Part shown: positions 53,780 to 61,428 of the stretch, piece after piece | How positions within the stretch are numbered: the stretch's first letter is position 1 | How the letters are laid out: every line of letters begins with the position of its first letter | Source: Candidatus Dormiibacterota bacterium | Lineage (GTDB): Bacteria; Acidobacteriota; Polarisedimenticolia; Gp22-AA2 | Assembly (NCBI GenBank): GCA_035635555.1 | Contig: DASQAT010000055.1 | Span: 62,001 to 126,000 of the forward strand | Reading direction: 5' to 3' | Length of the DNA: 64,000 nt | Made by a program: the position numbers and the translations under genes | Notes under the pieces: generated by a model | Database searches by the model: none | What the model was told of the DNA's origin: nothing | The model's input: only the letters and a program-made list of their open reading frames with translations

Positions 53780-54489
53780 CAGGGCGTCTCCGGCCGGAAG
53801 ATCAGAAAATAGTGGTACGGCAGGAAGGTCTTTTCGTCCGCCAGGCCGAAGCCCGCCTGCTTCATCTCGTCCACCACGAACTCCCTCGGCAGCTTGTGCT
53901 CCGGCGGCGGCCCCACCGGCAGCGGCCGCTTGTGGAAATCGATGATCACGATCCTCCCGCCGGGGGCGAGGACCTCCTTCATCCTGTGGAAGTAACGCAC
54001 CCGGTCGTCGATGTGGTGATAGGTGTCGACGACCAGCACGCAGTCGGCGCGGCCGGGGGGCACGAACGGCTCCTGGGGCAGGGCCAGGACCGGCACGACG
54101 TTGGCGGTCCCCTCCTGCAGGGCGCGCTCGCCGAGGTGGCGCACCATCTCAGGCTCCGTGTCGATCGCAAGGACCATCCCGCCGGGAGCCACCGCTTTCG
54201 ACAGACGCTTCTCGAAGTAACCGGTGCCGGCGCCGAGGTCGGCCACGATCTGCCCCGGCTTGAGGCCGAGGGCCAGCACCACCTCCTGCGGCTTCTGCCA
54301 CTCGTCCCGCTTCGGGTCGTCGAAGATGCGCGTCCACTTCTCGACCCCCTTGAACGGCTCGTGGGAGGTCGCGTCATGCGGTGACTGCGTCGACTGCGCC
54401 GTCGCCGGCGCGTTCCACGCGGCCGCGCCGGCCAGGAGACCGAGGAGCGCCGCCAGCAGCAGCGGGCGCCGCGCTCTCCTGCCCCTCAT
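53779..54489 (-). CDS. Exported class I SAM-dependent methyltransferase-like protein
   Basis: 236 residues. A signal peptide (LLLAALLGLLAGAAAWNAPATAQ) precedes an otherwise ordinary methyltransferase: VADLGAGTGYFEKRL is the SAM site, AIDTEPEMV the acidic strand, CVLVVDTYHHIDD motif II and GGRIVIIDFHKRPLP motif III. An export signal on a SAM enzyme is odd because SAM is cytoplasmic; it may be retained as a membrane-anchored enzyme facing inward, or the domain may have another role. ATGA overlap with the M20 peptidase gene and one-base overlap with efp. Confidence 0.85.
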   Translation of the reverse strand: MRGRRARRPLLLAALLGLLAGAAAWNAPATAQSTQSPHDATSHEPFKGVEKWTRIFDDPKRDEWQKPQEVVLALGLKPGQIVADLGAGTGYFEKRLSKAVAPGGMVLAIDTEPEMVRHLGERALQEGTANVVPVLALPQEPFVPPGRADCVLVVDTYHHIDDRVRYFHRMKEVLAPGGRIVIIDFHKRPLPVGPPPEHKLPREFVVDEMKQAGFGLADEKTFLPYHYFLIFRPETP

Positions 54490-55745
54490 CCCTGCTTGTC
54501 GTTGGCGATCTCGAGCGCCAGGTTGGCGAGGCTGCCCGCGAAGGTCACGAGCTGCTCCACCTCGATCTCCTCGTTCGGCTGGTGGTACGTCGCCTCGTCT
54601 CCGGGGGACCAGCCGACCGCGTCGACTCCCATCAGCACCAGGTCCTTGGCGAAGGTGCCGCCGCCGCTGCCGACGACCTTGGCGTCGGGCGCGTGCCTCA
54701 GGATCCGCTTCACGATCGGCGCGTCCGGCGACACCTCGCAGGGCTTCGCGTCCTGCAGGATTTCCACGGCGAATTCCGCCGCCGCGACCTCGCCCGGCCC
54801 CCAGATCGATTCGCCGGCGATCACCTGGATCTCCTGGCGGATCCCTTCGGCCGTCTGTCCCGGGACGTAGCGGATGTCGAGCGTCGTCTCGCAGTCGGCC
54901 GGCACGGCGTTCGGGGCCACCCCGCCCCGCACCAGGCCGACGTTGATCGTCGGCCCGCCCAGGACCGGATGGGCGCGGTAGCGCAGCCTCACGTTCTGCA
55001 GGGCGACGAGGAAGCGGGCCATGGCGTTGATCGCGTTCACCCCCTTGGCCGGCTCCATGGCGTGCGCCTGCTTGCCGCGCGTCTTCACCTTCAGGAGAAC
55101 GCGCCCCTTCTCGGCGACGTTGATCTCCTTCATGTTGCCGGCGATGTCGGGGATGACCGCGTCGGTGCAGTGGATGAGCCCCTGCTCGATGAGGTACGGA
55201 AGCCCCACTCCGACGCCGACCTCCTCGTCCCCGACCGCGCCGAAGGTGAACGCTCCCTGGATCCGGTCGGCGTGCGTGTTGAGGATGCGCAGCGCCGCGA
55301 AGGCCGCGACGAGCGGCCCCTTGTCGTCCAGGACACCGCGTCCGTACAGCTTGCCGTTCTTCTCGAACGGCTCGAACGGCTTGAACTTCCAGTCCGAGGG
55401 GGCGCCGCTCGGCACCGTGTCGGTGTGCAGCAGGACCAGCATGTGCCGGTATCCCGGCAGCCCCTTGCCGACCGTCGCCAGAAGACAGTCGCGGCCCGGG
55501 ACCTTGGCGTGCGTCGTGTACCGCACGCCCATCTTCTTCAGCTCCTCCGCCAGGACCGCGACGACCTTCCCCTCCTGCCCCGGCGCCGTCATGCCGTCCG
55601 GACCGCCGCCGGGGAAGTCCTCCGGGAAGTAGTTCACCGTGCGCTCGCGGCAGACCCGTATCGTGAGGTCGACGATGAAGGAGCGGAGGGTCCGCGCCTC
55701 CTCGAGCGACACCCGAGGATCGGGAAGAGAGGTACCGGCTGTCAT
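54486..55745 (-). CDS. M20-family metallopeptidase (ArgE/DapE-like)
   Basis: 419 residues. The di-zinc site is visible: LLHTDTVPSG (His, Asp), GRGVLDDKGP (bridging Asp), VGDEEVG (catalytic Glu and ligand Glu) and a C-terminal TYHQPNEEIEV (final His). A dimerisation domain sits between (KGRVLLKVKTRGKQAHAMEP). It probably removes an acyl group or cuts a dipeptide. ATG 55745 was preferred over an upstream ATG because a TTGATC-N17-TAGGCT promoter ends 10 bases before it. First gene of the leftward run to 50.7 kb. Confidence 0.92.
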   Translation of the reverse strand: MTAGTSLPDPRVSLEEARTLRSFIVDLTIRVCRERTVNYFPEDFPGGGPDGMTAPGQEGKVVAVLAEELKKMGVRYTTHAKVPGRDCLLATVGKGLPGYRHMLVLLHTDTVPSGAPSDWKFKPFEPFEKNGKLYGRGVLDDKGPLVAAFAALRILNTHADRIQGAFTFGAVGDEEVGVGVGLPYLIEQGLIHCTDAVIPDIAGNMKEINVAEKGRVLLKVKTRGKQAHAMEPAKGVNAINAMARFLVALQNVRLRYRAHPVLGGPTINVGLVRGGVAPNAVPADCETTLDIRYVPGQTAEGIRQEIQVIAGESIWGPGEVAAAEFAVEILQDAKPCEVSPDAPIVKRILRHAPDAKVVGSGGGTFAKDLVLMGVDAVGWSPGDEATYHQPNEEIEVEQLVTFAGSLANLALEIANDKQG

Positions 55746-55755
55746 GGTGGGCGAG

Positions 55756-55784
55756 AGCCTACCCCAGGATTCCGCCCGGATCAA
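55756..55784 (-). promoter_or_regulatory. Promoter of the M20 peptidase gene
   Basis: Reading leftward, TTGATC (55784-55779), a 17-bp spacer and TAGGCT (55761-55756), then 10 bases to ATG 55745 without an SD; leaderless or nearly so. Confidence 0.6.
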
Positions 55785-55827
55785 GGCGCCAGCCCCTGAA
55801 ACCCTCTATCGTCGCGGGCGGCGTGCG

Positions 55828-55920
55828 GCCGCAGCGGCGTGGCTCATGCTCGCTCGCGCGGCGTAGTGGGAGCCCTGCCGGCGCGCCTGGCGCGGCTCGA
55901 AATCGCCACGCCGCTGCGGC
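55828..55920 (-). repeat. Palindromic intergenic element, copy B
   Basis: The reverse-strand copy of the same element; core 55834-55914. GCGGCGTGGC pairs perfectly with GCCACGCCGC, whereas copies A and C have one G-A mismatch. The outer stem is TGCGGC against GCCGCA, different from A and C but still paired. It lies in inverted orientation to copy C. Confidence 0.75.
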
Positions 55921-56060
55921 TCGCCCGCCGCCATGACCGAGAGCACCGCCGGGTACTGCCTTTGGATCCGTGAGCCGAATTTCGAGCAGTACGCACACCT
56001 TGAAGATCCTTGCAAAGAATTCCGCTCTGGCTCGTGGAGAGAATTCCGGCGGTGCGGGGA
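55921..56060. other. Spacer between inverted copies B and C
   Basis: Part of a 427-base stretch (55746-56172) without a gene. No convincing coding frame is seen. It contains two GAATTCCG sites about 25 bases apart and is AT-richer than its flanks. With copies B and C inverted, the whole unit could form a large cruciform or be a small mobile unit. Confidence 0.4.
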
Positions 56061-56161
56061 CGGACACACCGCGGCGTGGCGATTTCGAGCCGCGCCATGC
56101 GCGTGAGCCGAGCATCGTCTAACCCGCGCGAGCGAGTATGAGCCACGACGCTGTGTGTCCG
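56061..56161 (+). repeat. Palindromic intergenic element, copy C
   Basis: Core 56071-56151, whose 31-base left arm is identical to copy A. The outer arms GGACACAC (56062-56069) and GTGTGTCC (56153-56160) pair over at least eight bases and are unrelated in sequence to the outer arms of A and B. It lies 12 bases after the end of the RDD gene. Confidence 0.78.
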
Positions 56162-56172
56162 GCCCCTCGGGC

Positions 56173-56943
56173 TCAGGAGGGCCTCCCGGGGATCGTTCGG
56201 AAGACGATGTCGACGACATTGCGGACGTACTGCTCGTCGGCGATTCCTTCGGTGGCGTCGGGGGGAAACTCGACAAGGGCGCGGAAATGCGCCGCTATGT
56301 CGCGGAACAGATCGACGCGCGCCCGCGGGGCCAGCCGGTCGCGGCGCAGGAGCGCCTGCAGGGCCAGGGCGGCCTCCTCCGGGGTGACGCGGTGGCGCAG
56401 GCGCGCCGCGAGGACGGAGTGGCCGCGCAGCGAGTTGTATTTGCCGGCCAGGACCTGATCGAGATCCGGCTCCTGGACCGGCGGGGTCCTGACCACCACG
56501 GTGTTGGCGGCGTAGTCGCCGAGGCGCTGGGCGCGGCGTGACACCAGGAGGGCGGCGCCACCGACCATGTAGAAGACCGGCAGGGCGTCCACGAAGCGCA
56601 GGAGGTTGCGCACCACGATCTGGCTGAAGGTCAGGCGCAATCCCTGCTCGTCCAGGACGCGCAGCTTCAGGAGGCGTTTCCCGAGGGTCTGCCCGCGCCA
56701 GAACCACTCGGTGACGATGCCGTAGCCGATCGAGACGGCGAAGTAGGCGAGGGTCGCGAACGCGGCGGCGATGTCGACGCTGAAGACGCCCATCCACCCG
56801 GCCAGGCTCGCCGCCAGGCCGCCGATGGCCGAGATGCAGGCCAGGTCCACGAGCCACGCGAGAAAGCGCGACACCGGCCCCGCCAAAGGCAGGGTGAAGA
56901 GGATCCCCTCCGGCGTGCGGATGCGCAGCCGCCCGCTCTTCAC
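56173..56943 (-). CDS. RDD-family membrane protein
   Basis: 256 residues. The RDD domain spans residues about 18-160: RFLAWLVDLACISAIGG has the Arg and the Asp pair typical of the first helix, WFWRGQTLGKRLLKLRVLD follows, and LRFVDALPVFYMVGG is the last helix. Three to four membrane segments are predicted. The C-terminal 100 residues are cytoplasmic and helical (RHRVTPEEAALALQALLRR). RDD proteins are poorly understood; some act in ion exchange. It ends the leftward MoxR operon and overlaps the SpoIIM-like gene by four bases. Confidence 0.87.
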   Translation of the reverse strand: MKSGRLRIRTPEGILFTLPLAGPVSRFLAWLVDLACISAIGGLAASLAGWMGVFSVDIAAAFATLAYFAVSIGYGIVTEWFWRGQTLGKRLLKLRVLDEQGLRLTFSQIVVRNLLRFVDALPVFYMVGGAALLVSRRAQRLGDYAANTVVVRTPPVQEPDLDQVLAGKYNSLRGHSVLAARLRHRVTPEEAALALQALLRRDRLAPRARVDLFRDIAAHFRALVEFPPDATEGIADEQYVRNVVDIVFRTIPGRPS

Positions 56944-57932
56944 GCCGCCGTCCTGCCGGATCGCGCGAGGAACAGCGACAGCAGGGCGGCCTCGAGGATC
57001 CCGAACCCGATCTTGAGCGAGTAGGGCAGGACCGGCTCGTGATACTGGGACAGGAACGCCTCGACGAACCCGGCCCAGACGAGGAGCGCCGCCACCCCTC
57101 CGACGAGCGCCCCGACGTCCGGCAGGACGCCCCGCAGCCGCGACTTGAGGGGCGTGCGGTCCCCCCAGCCGATCAGCGCCGAGGCCAGGACCAGCCCGGC
57201 CTGTCCCGCGATGAGGAAGGCCGGTATCTCCGCCGCGCCGTGCGGCAGGAGCCAGCCGAGGAGGAACTTCGTCTGCCCGTCCCGCACGTAGTCGAGCACG
57301 ACCGCCCCGAGCGAGACGCCGTTGTAGAAAAGGAGGATCGAGGTTCCCAGACCCCAGGTCATGCCGAGCGCCAGGCAGAAGATCGCCACCTGCGTGTTGT
57401 GCGTCATCAGGGCGGCCGAGAACGTCGACTTCGACCCGCGCAACCGATCGCGCAGCGAGCCCTCCTCCCTCCGCACCCGTTCGAGGGGGCTCTCGCGCAG
57501 ATCGGGGAACGGCATGAGGGCGCTCTTCGCCTCCGCGTCGAGCACGACGGCGGCGCCGCCGAGGATGCCGCCGCCCAGCGTCAGAAGCACCGCGACCGAG
57601 AAGGCCCGGGCGTGCGCGCGGAAGGCGCGCGGAAACGTGACGGCGAAGAAGCGCCAGGGGGTGAAGCGGTGCGGGCGCAGGCGTGTCTCGTGGATCTCCC
57701 CGTACGCCCGCGACACGAGCGACTCGAGGTAGCGCCTTATCTCCGGCTCGGCGGAGAAGGTCGCCACGCGTGCCAGGTCGGCCGAGGCGCGCTGGTAGAG
57801 GAGGTGCAGGCGCAGCAGGCCGTCGAGATCCGAGCGTTTCGCGCTGTCGGATTCCAGGCGCTTGAGGGCCGCCTCGAGCTCGAGCCAGCGGGGTCGCTCG
57901 GCCTCGATGAAGCGCTGCAGATCGATGATCAC
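56940..57932 (-). CDS. Stage II sporulation protein M-like membrane protein (DUF95)
   Basis: 330 residues from GTG 57932. An N-terminal cytoplasmic helical region (DLQRFIEAERPRWLELEAAL) is followed by five or more membrane helices with MTHNTQVAIFCLALGMTWG and LGWLLPHGAAEIPAFLIAG, the SpoIIM/DUF95 hallmarks. In non-sporulating bacteria these proteins occur with MoxR and DUF58 genes, as here, with no known role in spores. It overlaps the DUF58 gene by four bases (GTGA) and the RDD gene by four. Confidence 0.87.
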   Translation of the reverse strand: MIIDLQRFIEAERPRWLELEAALKRLESDSAKRSDLDGLLRLHLLYQRASADLARVATFSAEPEIRRYLESLVSRAYGEIHETRLRPHRFTPWRFFAVTFPRAFRAHARAFSVAVLLTLGGGILGGAAVVLDAEAKSALMPFPDLRESPLERVRREEGSLRDRLRGSKSTFSAALMTHNTQVAIFCLALGMTWGLGTSILLFYNGVSLGAVVLDYVRDGQTKFLLGWLLPHGAAEIPAFLIAGQAGLVLASALIGWGDRTPLKSRLRGVLPDVGALVGGVAALLVWAGFVEAFLSQYHEPVLPYSLKIGFGILEAALLSLFLARSGRTAA

Positions 57933-59254
57933 AGGACCTGCCGTCTCTTCACGCCCACATAGCGCGTCACCAGGTCGGCGCTCAGGGTCTCGCGATCCAG
58001 GAGCATGAATGTCGCGCCGCACGTCTTGAGGACCTGCGCCAGTTCCTGCAGGTCGTGCCAGATGATGTGCCCGGCCAGGGCGCGGTACAGGTCGTCGGAC
58101 GACGCGACGGCCGGGTCGGAGAACACAGGGCGTGCCCCCGCGGGTCGCAGCATCCCGACGAGGACGAGGTGGTGCCGGCCCAGGACCTGAAGCCCCTTGA
58201 TGAAGCTCTCGGCCAGGACCGCGTCCCCGAGGTCGGTCAGGAACAGGAGAAGCGCACGCCGCCGCAGCCGCAGGCGCAGGAACGCGGCGAGATCCTCGAA
58301 GTCGGGCGTGACGATCCGCGGCGCGAGCGTGTAGATCGCCTCGCGGCAGGCGTCGTAGTGCGCCTTGCCCCGCCCCGCGCGCAGGAAGGAGAGCACGCGA
58401 TCGCTGAACGCCACGAGGCCGAACAGATCCCCCTGGCGCTCCGCGGCCAGGGCCAGGACCAGGGCCGAGGTGATGAAGCGCTCGAGCGCCGCGCCGGGCG
58501 GCGTCCCCGAGACGCGCGCCGACAGGCGCGATGCATCCAGCACGACGTAGACCTCCTGCGTGCGCTCGATCTGGAACACCTTGGTGACCGGAAGCCCCCG
58601 CTTGGCCGTCGCCTTCCAGTGGATGTCGTCGAAGCCGTCTCCCGGGATGTACTCCCGCAGCTTCTCGAAATCGCGCCCCTTGCCGACCTGCCGCTGCGCG
58701 TGCACCCCCAGCCCGCCGCGGCGCAGGAACAGGGCGGCGACGTTCCGTCCCTCCGACATGAGATTCGGGTAGACGCGCAGCTCCGAGCGGGACGGGGATC
58801 TCCGGCGCACGTCCCAGAACCCCAGGGGGGAGGTGTCCTCCAGATGCCCGCCGCGCAGGACGTGCCTGCCCCGGCGGCGCGGCGTGCAGGACCAGACGAG
58901 TCGCGACACGAGCACCCCCTCGGGCAGCTCGGCGAGACGGTCGTCGTCCGGGGTCGTGATGTCGGGCGGGAACTCCAGGCCGATGCGCACCCGTCGTCCG
59001 CGGCGGGACTCGTTCCTGACGAGGACCTCCAGGGTCCCCGGGCGATCGACCGTCAGGCGCGCGAGCGCCGGCAGCTCGACGGCGACACCGCGGAGCCGCC
59101 CCCGCGAGGCGAGGGCGTCGACGGCCGCCACCAGCACGAACGCCGCGAAGATTCCGAATGCGGCGGTCGAGGCCGGCGGCCCCGCGGCGGCGAACGCCAG
59201 CGGCACCGCGAGCGCTGTGGTCCACGCGAACAGTCTCGGACGCGGGACGATCAT
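57929..59254 (-). CDS. DUF58 protein with VWA-like domain (MoxR partner)
   Basis: 441 residues. Two N-terminal membrane helices (WTTALAVPLAFAAAG and FGIFAAFVLVAAVDAL), then a beta region and the DUF58 signature VGKGRDFEKLREYIPGDGFDDIHWKATAKRG spread over residues about 190-220. EVYVVLDASRLSA starts a von Willebrand A-like domain with a partly kept MIDAS (DXS). DUF58 proteins are thought to work with MoxR ATPases in protein maturation or stress response. It begins 10 bases after the MoxR stop. Confidence 0.9.
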   Translation of the reverse strand: MIVPRPRLFAWTTALAVPLAFAAAGPPASTAAFGIFAAFVLVAAVDALASRGRLRGVAVELPALARLTVDRPGTLEVLVRNESRRGRRVRIGLEFPPDITTPDDDRLAELPEGVLVSRLVWSCTPRRRGRHVLRGGHLEDTSPLGFWDVRRRSPSRSELRVYPNLMSEGRNVAALFLRRGGLGVHAQRQVGKGRDFEKLREYIPGDGFDDIHWKATAKRGLPVTKVFQIERTQEVYVVLDASRLSARVSGTPPGAALERFITSALVLALAAERQGDLFGLVAFSDRVLSFLRAGRGKAHYDACREAIYTLAPRIVTPDFEDLAAFLRLRLRRRALLLFLTDLGDAVLAESFIKGLQVLGRHHLVLVGMLRPAGARPVFSDPAVASSDDLYRALAGHIIWHDLQELAQVLKTCGATFMLLDRETLSADLVTRYVGVKRRQVL

Positions 59255-59264
59255 GGGGCCGCGG

Positions 59265-60230
59265 TCATCTCGGCACCGCCACGTCCTGCAGGATCCGGCC
59301 GATGACCTCCCCCAGCGCGAGCCCCTCGATCTCGAATTCCGGACGCAGGATGATTCGGTGCTCGAGGACAGCGTAGGCCATCGTCCTGATGTCGTCGGGC
59401 GTGACGAAATCCCGTCCGTCGAGGGCGGCGTGCGCGCGGCTGGCGAGGAGGAGCGCCTGCGTGGCGCGCGGGCCGGCGCCGACGAGAACCGATTCGTGCT
59501 CGCGCGAGCGCCTCACGATGTCCACGACGTAGGCCAGGAGATCCTCGCGCACGGTGAGCGTCTCGAGCGACCTGCGGAGCCCCTCCAGGACCCCGGGGCC
59601 GACGACCGCCCGCACCTTGCCGGCCGCGAGCGTCCCCTCGGGCGACTCGTCCGACAGCGTCCGCCGGGCCAGCGCCAGCTCCTCCTCGCGTTCCGGACAC
59701 CCCATCGTGATCTTCAGCATGAAGCGGTCCTTCTGCGCCTCCGGCAGCGGGTACGTCCCCTCGTACTCGATCGGGTTCTGCGTGGCGAACACGGTGAAGC
59801 CGTCAGACAGGCGGTGGGTCTCGCGATCGATCGTGACCGTCCTCTCCTGCATCGCCTGCAGGAGCGCCGATTGAGTCTTGGCCGGCGCGCGGTTGATCTC
59901 GTCCGCCAGGAGGAAGGTCGTGAAGATCGGACCCCGGATGAGCGCGAACTCGCCGGTCTTGAGATTGAAGACGTTCGTCCCGGTGATGTCGGCGGGCATC
60001 AGGTCGGGAGTGAACTGGATGCGGCCGAACTCGCATCCGAGGACGCGGGCGAGCGTGCGCACCAGGAGCGTCTTGGCGACGCCGGGCACCCCCTCGACGA
60101 GGGCGTGGTGCCCCGTGAAGATGGCGATGAGCGCCCGGTCGATCGCCTGGTCCTGCCCGATGATCACCTTCCCCACCTCGCCCCGCGCCTCCTTGAGGAC
60201 GTCCAGGAGCGTGCCGCCGTCAACGTTCAT
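59265..60230 (-). CDS. MoxR-family AAA+ ATPase
   Basis: 321 residues. Walker A is GVPGVAKT (LVEGVPGVAKTLLVRTLA), Walker B is LLADEINRAP, sensor 1 is FATQNPIEYEGTYPLPEAQKDRF, and GPRATQALLLASRAHAALDGR is the C-terminal lid. MoxR ATPases act as chaperones, inserting metal or remodelling partner complexes, usually with VWA/DUF58 proteins encoded next to them. Start ATG 60230 lies within the DUF4350 gene (11-base overlap). It is the third gene from the right of the core MoxR cluster. Confidence 0.95.
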   Translation of the reverse strand: MNVDGGTLLDVLKEARGEVGKVIIGQDQAIDRALIAIFTGHHALVEGVPGVAKTLLVRTLARVLGCEFGRIQFTPDLMPADITGTNVFNLKTGEFALIRGPIFTTFLLADEINRAPAKTQSALLQAMQERTVTIDRETHRLSDGFTVFATQNPIEYEGTYPLPEAQKDRFMLKITMGCPEREEELALARRTLSDESPEGTLAAGKVRAVVGPGVLEGLRRSLETLTVREDLLAYVVDIVRRSREHESVLVGAGPRATQALLLASRAHAALDGRDFVTPDDIRTMAYAVLEHRIILRPEFEIEGLALGEVIGRILQDVAVPR

Positions 60231-61428
60231 AGGTGACCTTCATCTCCTGCAGGGTCCGGCTGATGCGCCGGTAGCCTTCGACCGGATCGGCCGCTTCCTC
60301 GGTCATCCTCTCCAGGGCCGCGACCAGGTCCGGCCGGCGCCTCTGGAAGGTCCTGTTCCACACCGTCCGGCAGACGCTCATGACGTCGGAGGCCGGGATC
60401 CCTCTCCTCAGGATTGTCACGAGCCCCGCCGCGGCGTCGCGACCGGTCACGGCCTCACCGGTCCCAGCGTCCTTCTCCTCGCGCGGCGGGAGGAACGGGA
60501 CCGAGGCGCGCCACACGAACAGGACGGCGGCGAGCAGGATCGCGGCCACAGAACCGTGCAGCCCGTAGCGGCGCATGAGCGAGGCGACGCCCTGCCGATC
60601 GACGACGCCGAGATGCGTCTCGTCGAACACGACGGTGCGGTTCGTTCCGACGAGCCAGGAGACGAGCGGTCCCTTCGGATCCCGGCTCAGCGACTCGTTG
60701 CTCAGGACGAACGAGTCGGCCGACAGGACCAGGCTCCCCCTCCCGAGATGTCTCTCGATGAGGACCGGCCGCCCGGCGCGGACATAGATCACCCTCCAGT
60801 CCGCCGCCAGATCGGTGAAGCAGAGCGTCGTGTGCCACGGCAGCGTTTCAGGAAGGTCGGGAGCGACGGACGGCCCGGACGCGCGGCGCGCCACGTCGGC
60901 CACCGGCTCGTGATCCTCGTCCTCGGGCAGCGGCGCATGCTCCACCTTGAAGCCGAGGATTCTGTTGAACGTCTGACGCCTGGGCTGGTCCAAGACCGGG
61001 TCGTCATCCGCCGGAGGCTCGAGGCGCGTCTTGTCCGTCTCGTCCTCCTTCGCCGACTTCGCGTCGCCGACCGGCGCCACGGCGATCACCGCGCGCGCCC
61101 CCTGCCGGACGAGCGCCTCGATCTCCAGGTCGTCGTCGGAGGCGTCGGAGTCGAGATGGAGCGGCGATGCCCCCAGGAGGAAGAGCGTCTCGTCGGGATC
61201 CTCCCACAGGTGGCTGAGCGGCGCGGTGTTTCTGCGCACACGCAGCCCGTCGATCTCGCGCAGCCCCTCCATCAGGATGCGGGCGCCGAAGGGATCCGAG
61301 CGCAGCGTCGAGTAGCGTGCGTAGACGTCTCCCTGCGCGGCGCGCAGGGCCAGGAGCCGCGCCACGCCGAGGCCGAGGACGCCCAACAGGGCGAGGAGCA
61401 TCCCCGCCTGCAGCCTACTCCTGAGCAT
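60220..61428 (-). CDS. DUF4350-containing membrane protein
   Basis: 402 residues. An N-terminal membrane helix (MLLALLGVLGLGVARLLAL), a periplasmic or extracytoplasmic domain with YARYSTLRSDPFGARILMEGL and VLIERHLGRGSLVLSADSFVLSNESL, then a second helix (SVAAILLAAVLFVWRASV) and a cytoplasmic tail. DUF4350 proteins commonly stand between MoxR and DUF4129 genes. An acidic linker of about 45 residues (residues 125-170) is probably disordered. Overlaps both neighbours (14 and 11 bases). Confidence 0.88.
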   Translation of the reverse strand: MLRSRLQAGMLLALLGVLGLGVARLLALRAAQGDVYARYSTLRSDPFGARILMEGLREIDGLRVRRNTAPLSHLWEDPDETLFLLGASPLHLDSDASDDDLEIEALVRQGARAVIAVAPVGDAKSAKEDETDKTRLEPPADDDPVLDQPRRQTFNRILGFKVEHAPLPEDEDHEPVADVARRASGPSVAPDLPETLPWHTTLCFTDLAADWRVIYVRAGRPVLIERHLGRGSLVLSADSFVLSNESLSRDPKGPLVSWLVGTNRTVVFDETHLGVVDRQGVASLMRRYGLHGSVAAILLAAVLFVWRASVPFLPPREEKDAGTGEAVTGRDAAAGLVTILRRGIPASDVMSVCRTVWNRTFQRRRPDLVAALERMTEEAADPVEGYRRISRTLQEMKVTYER

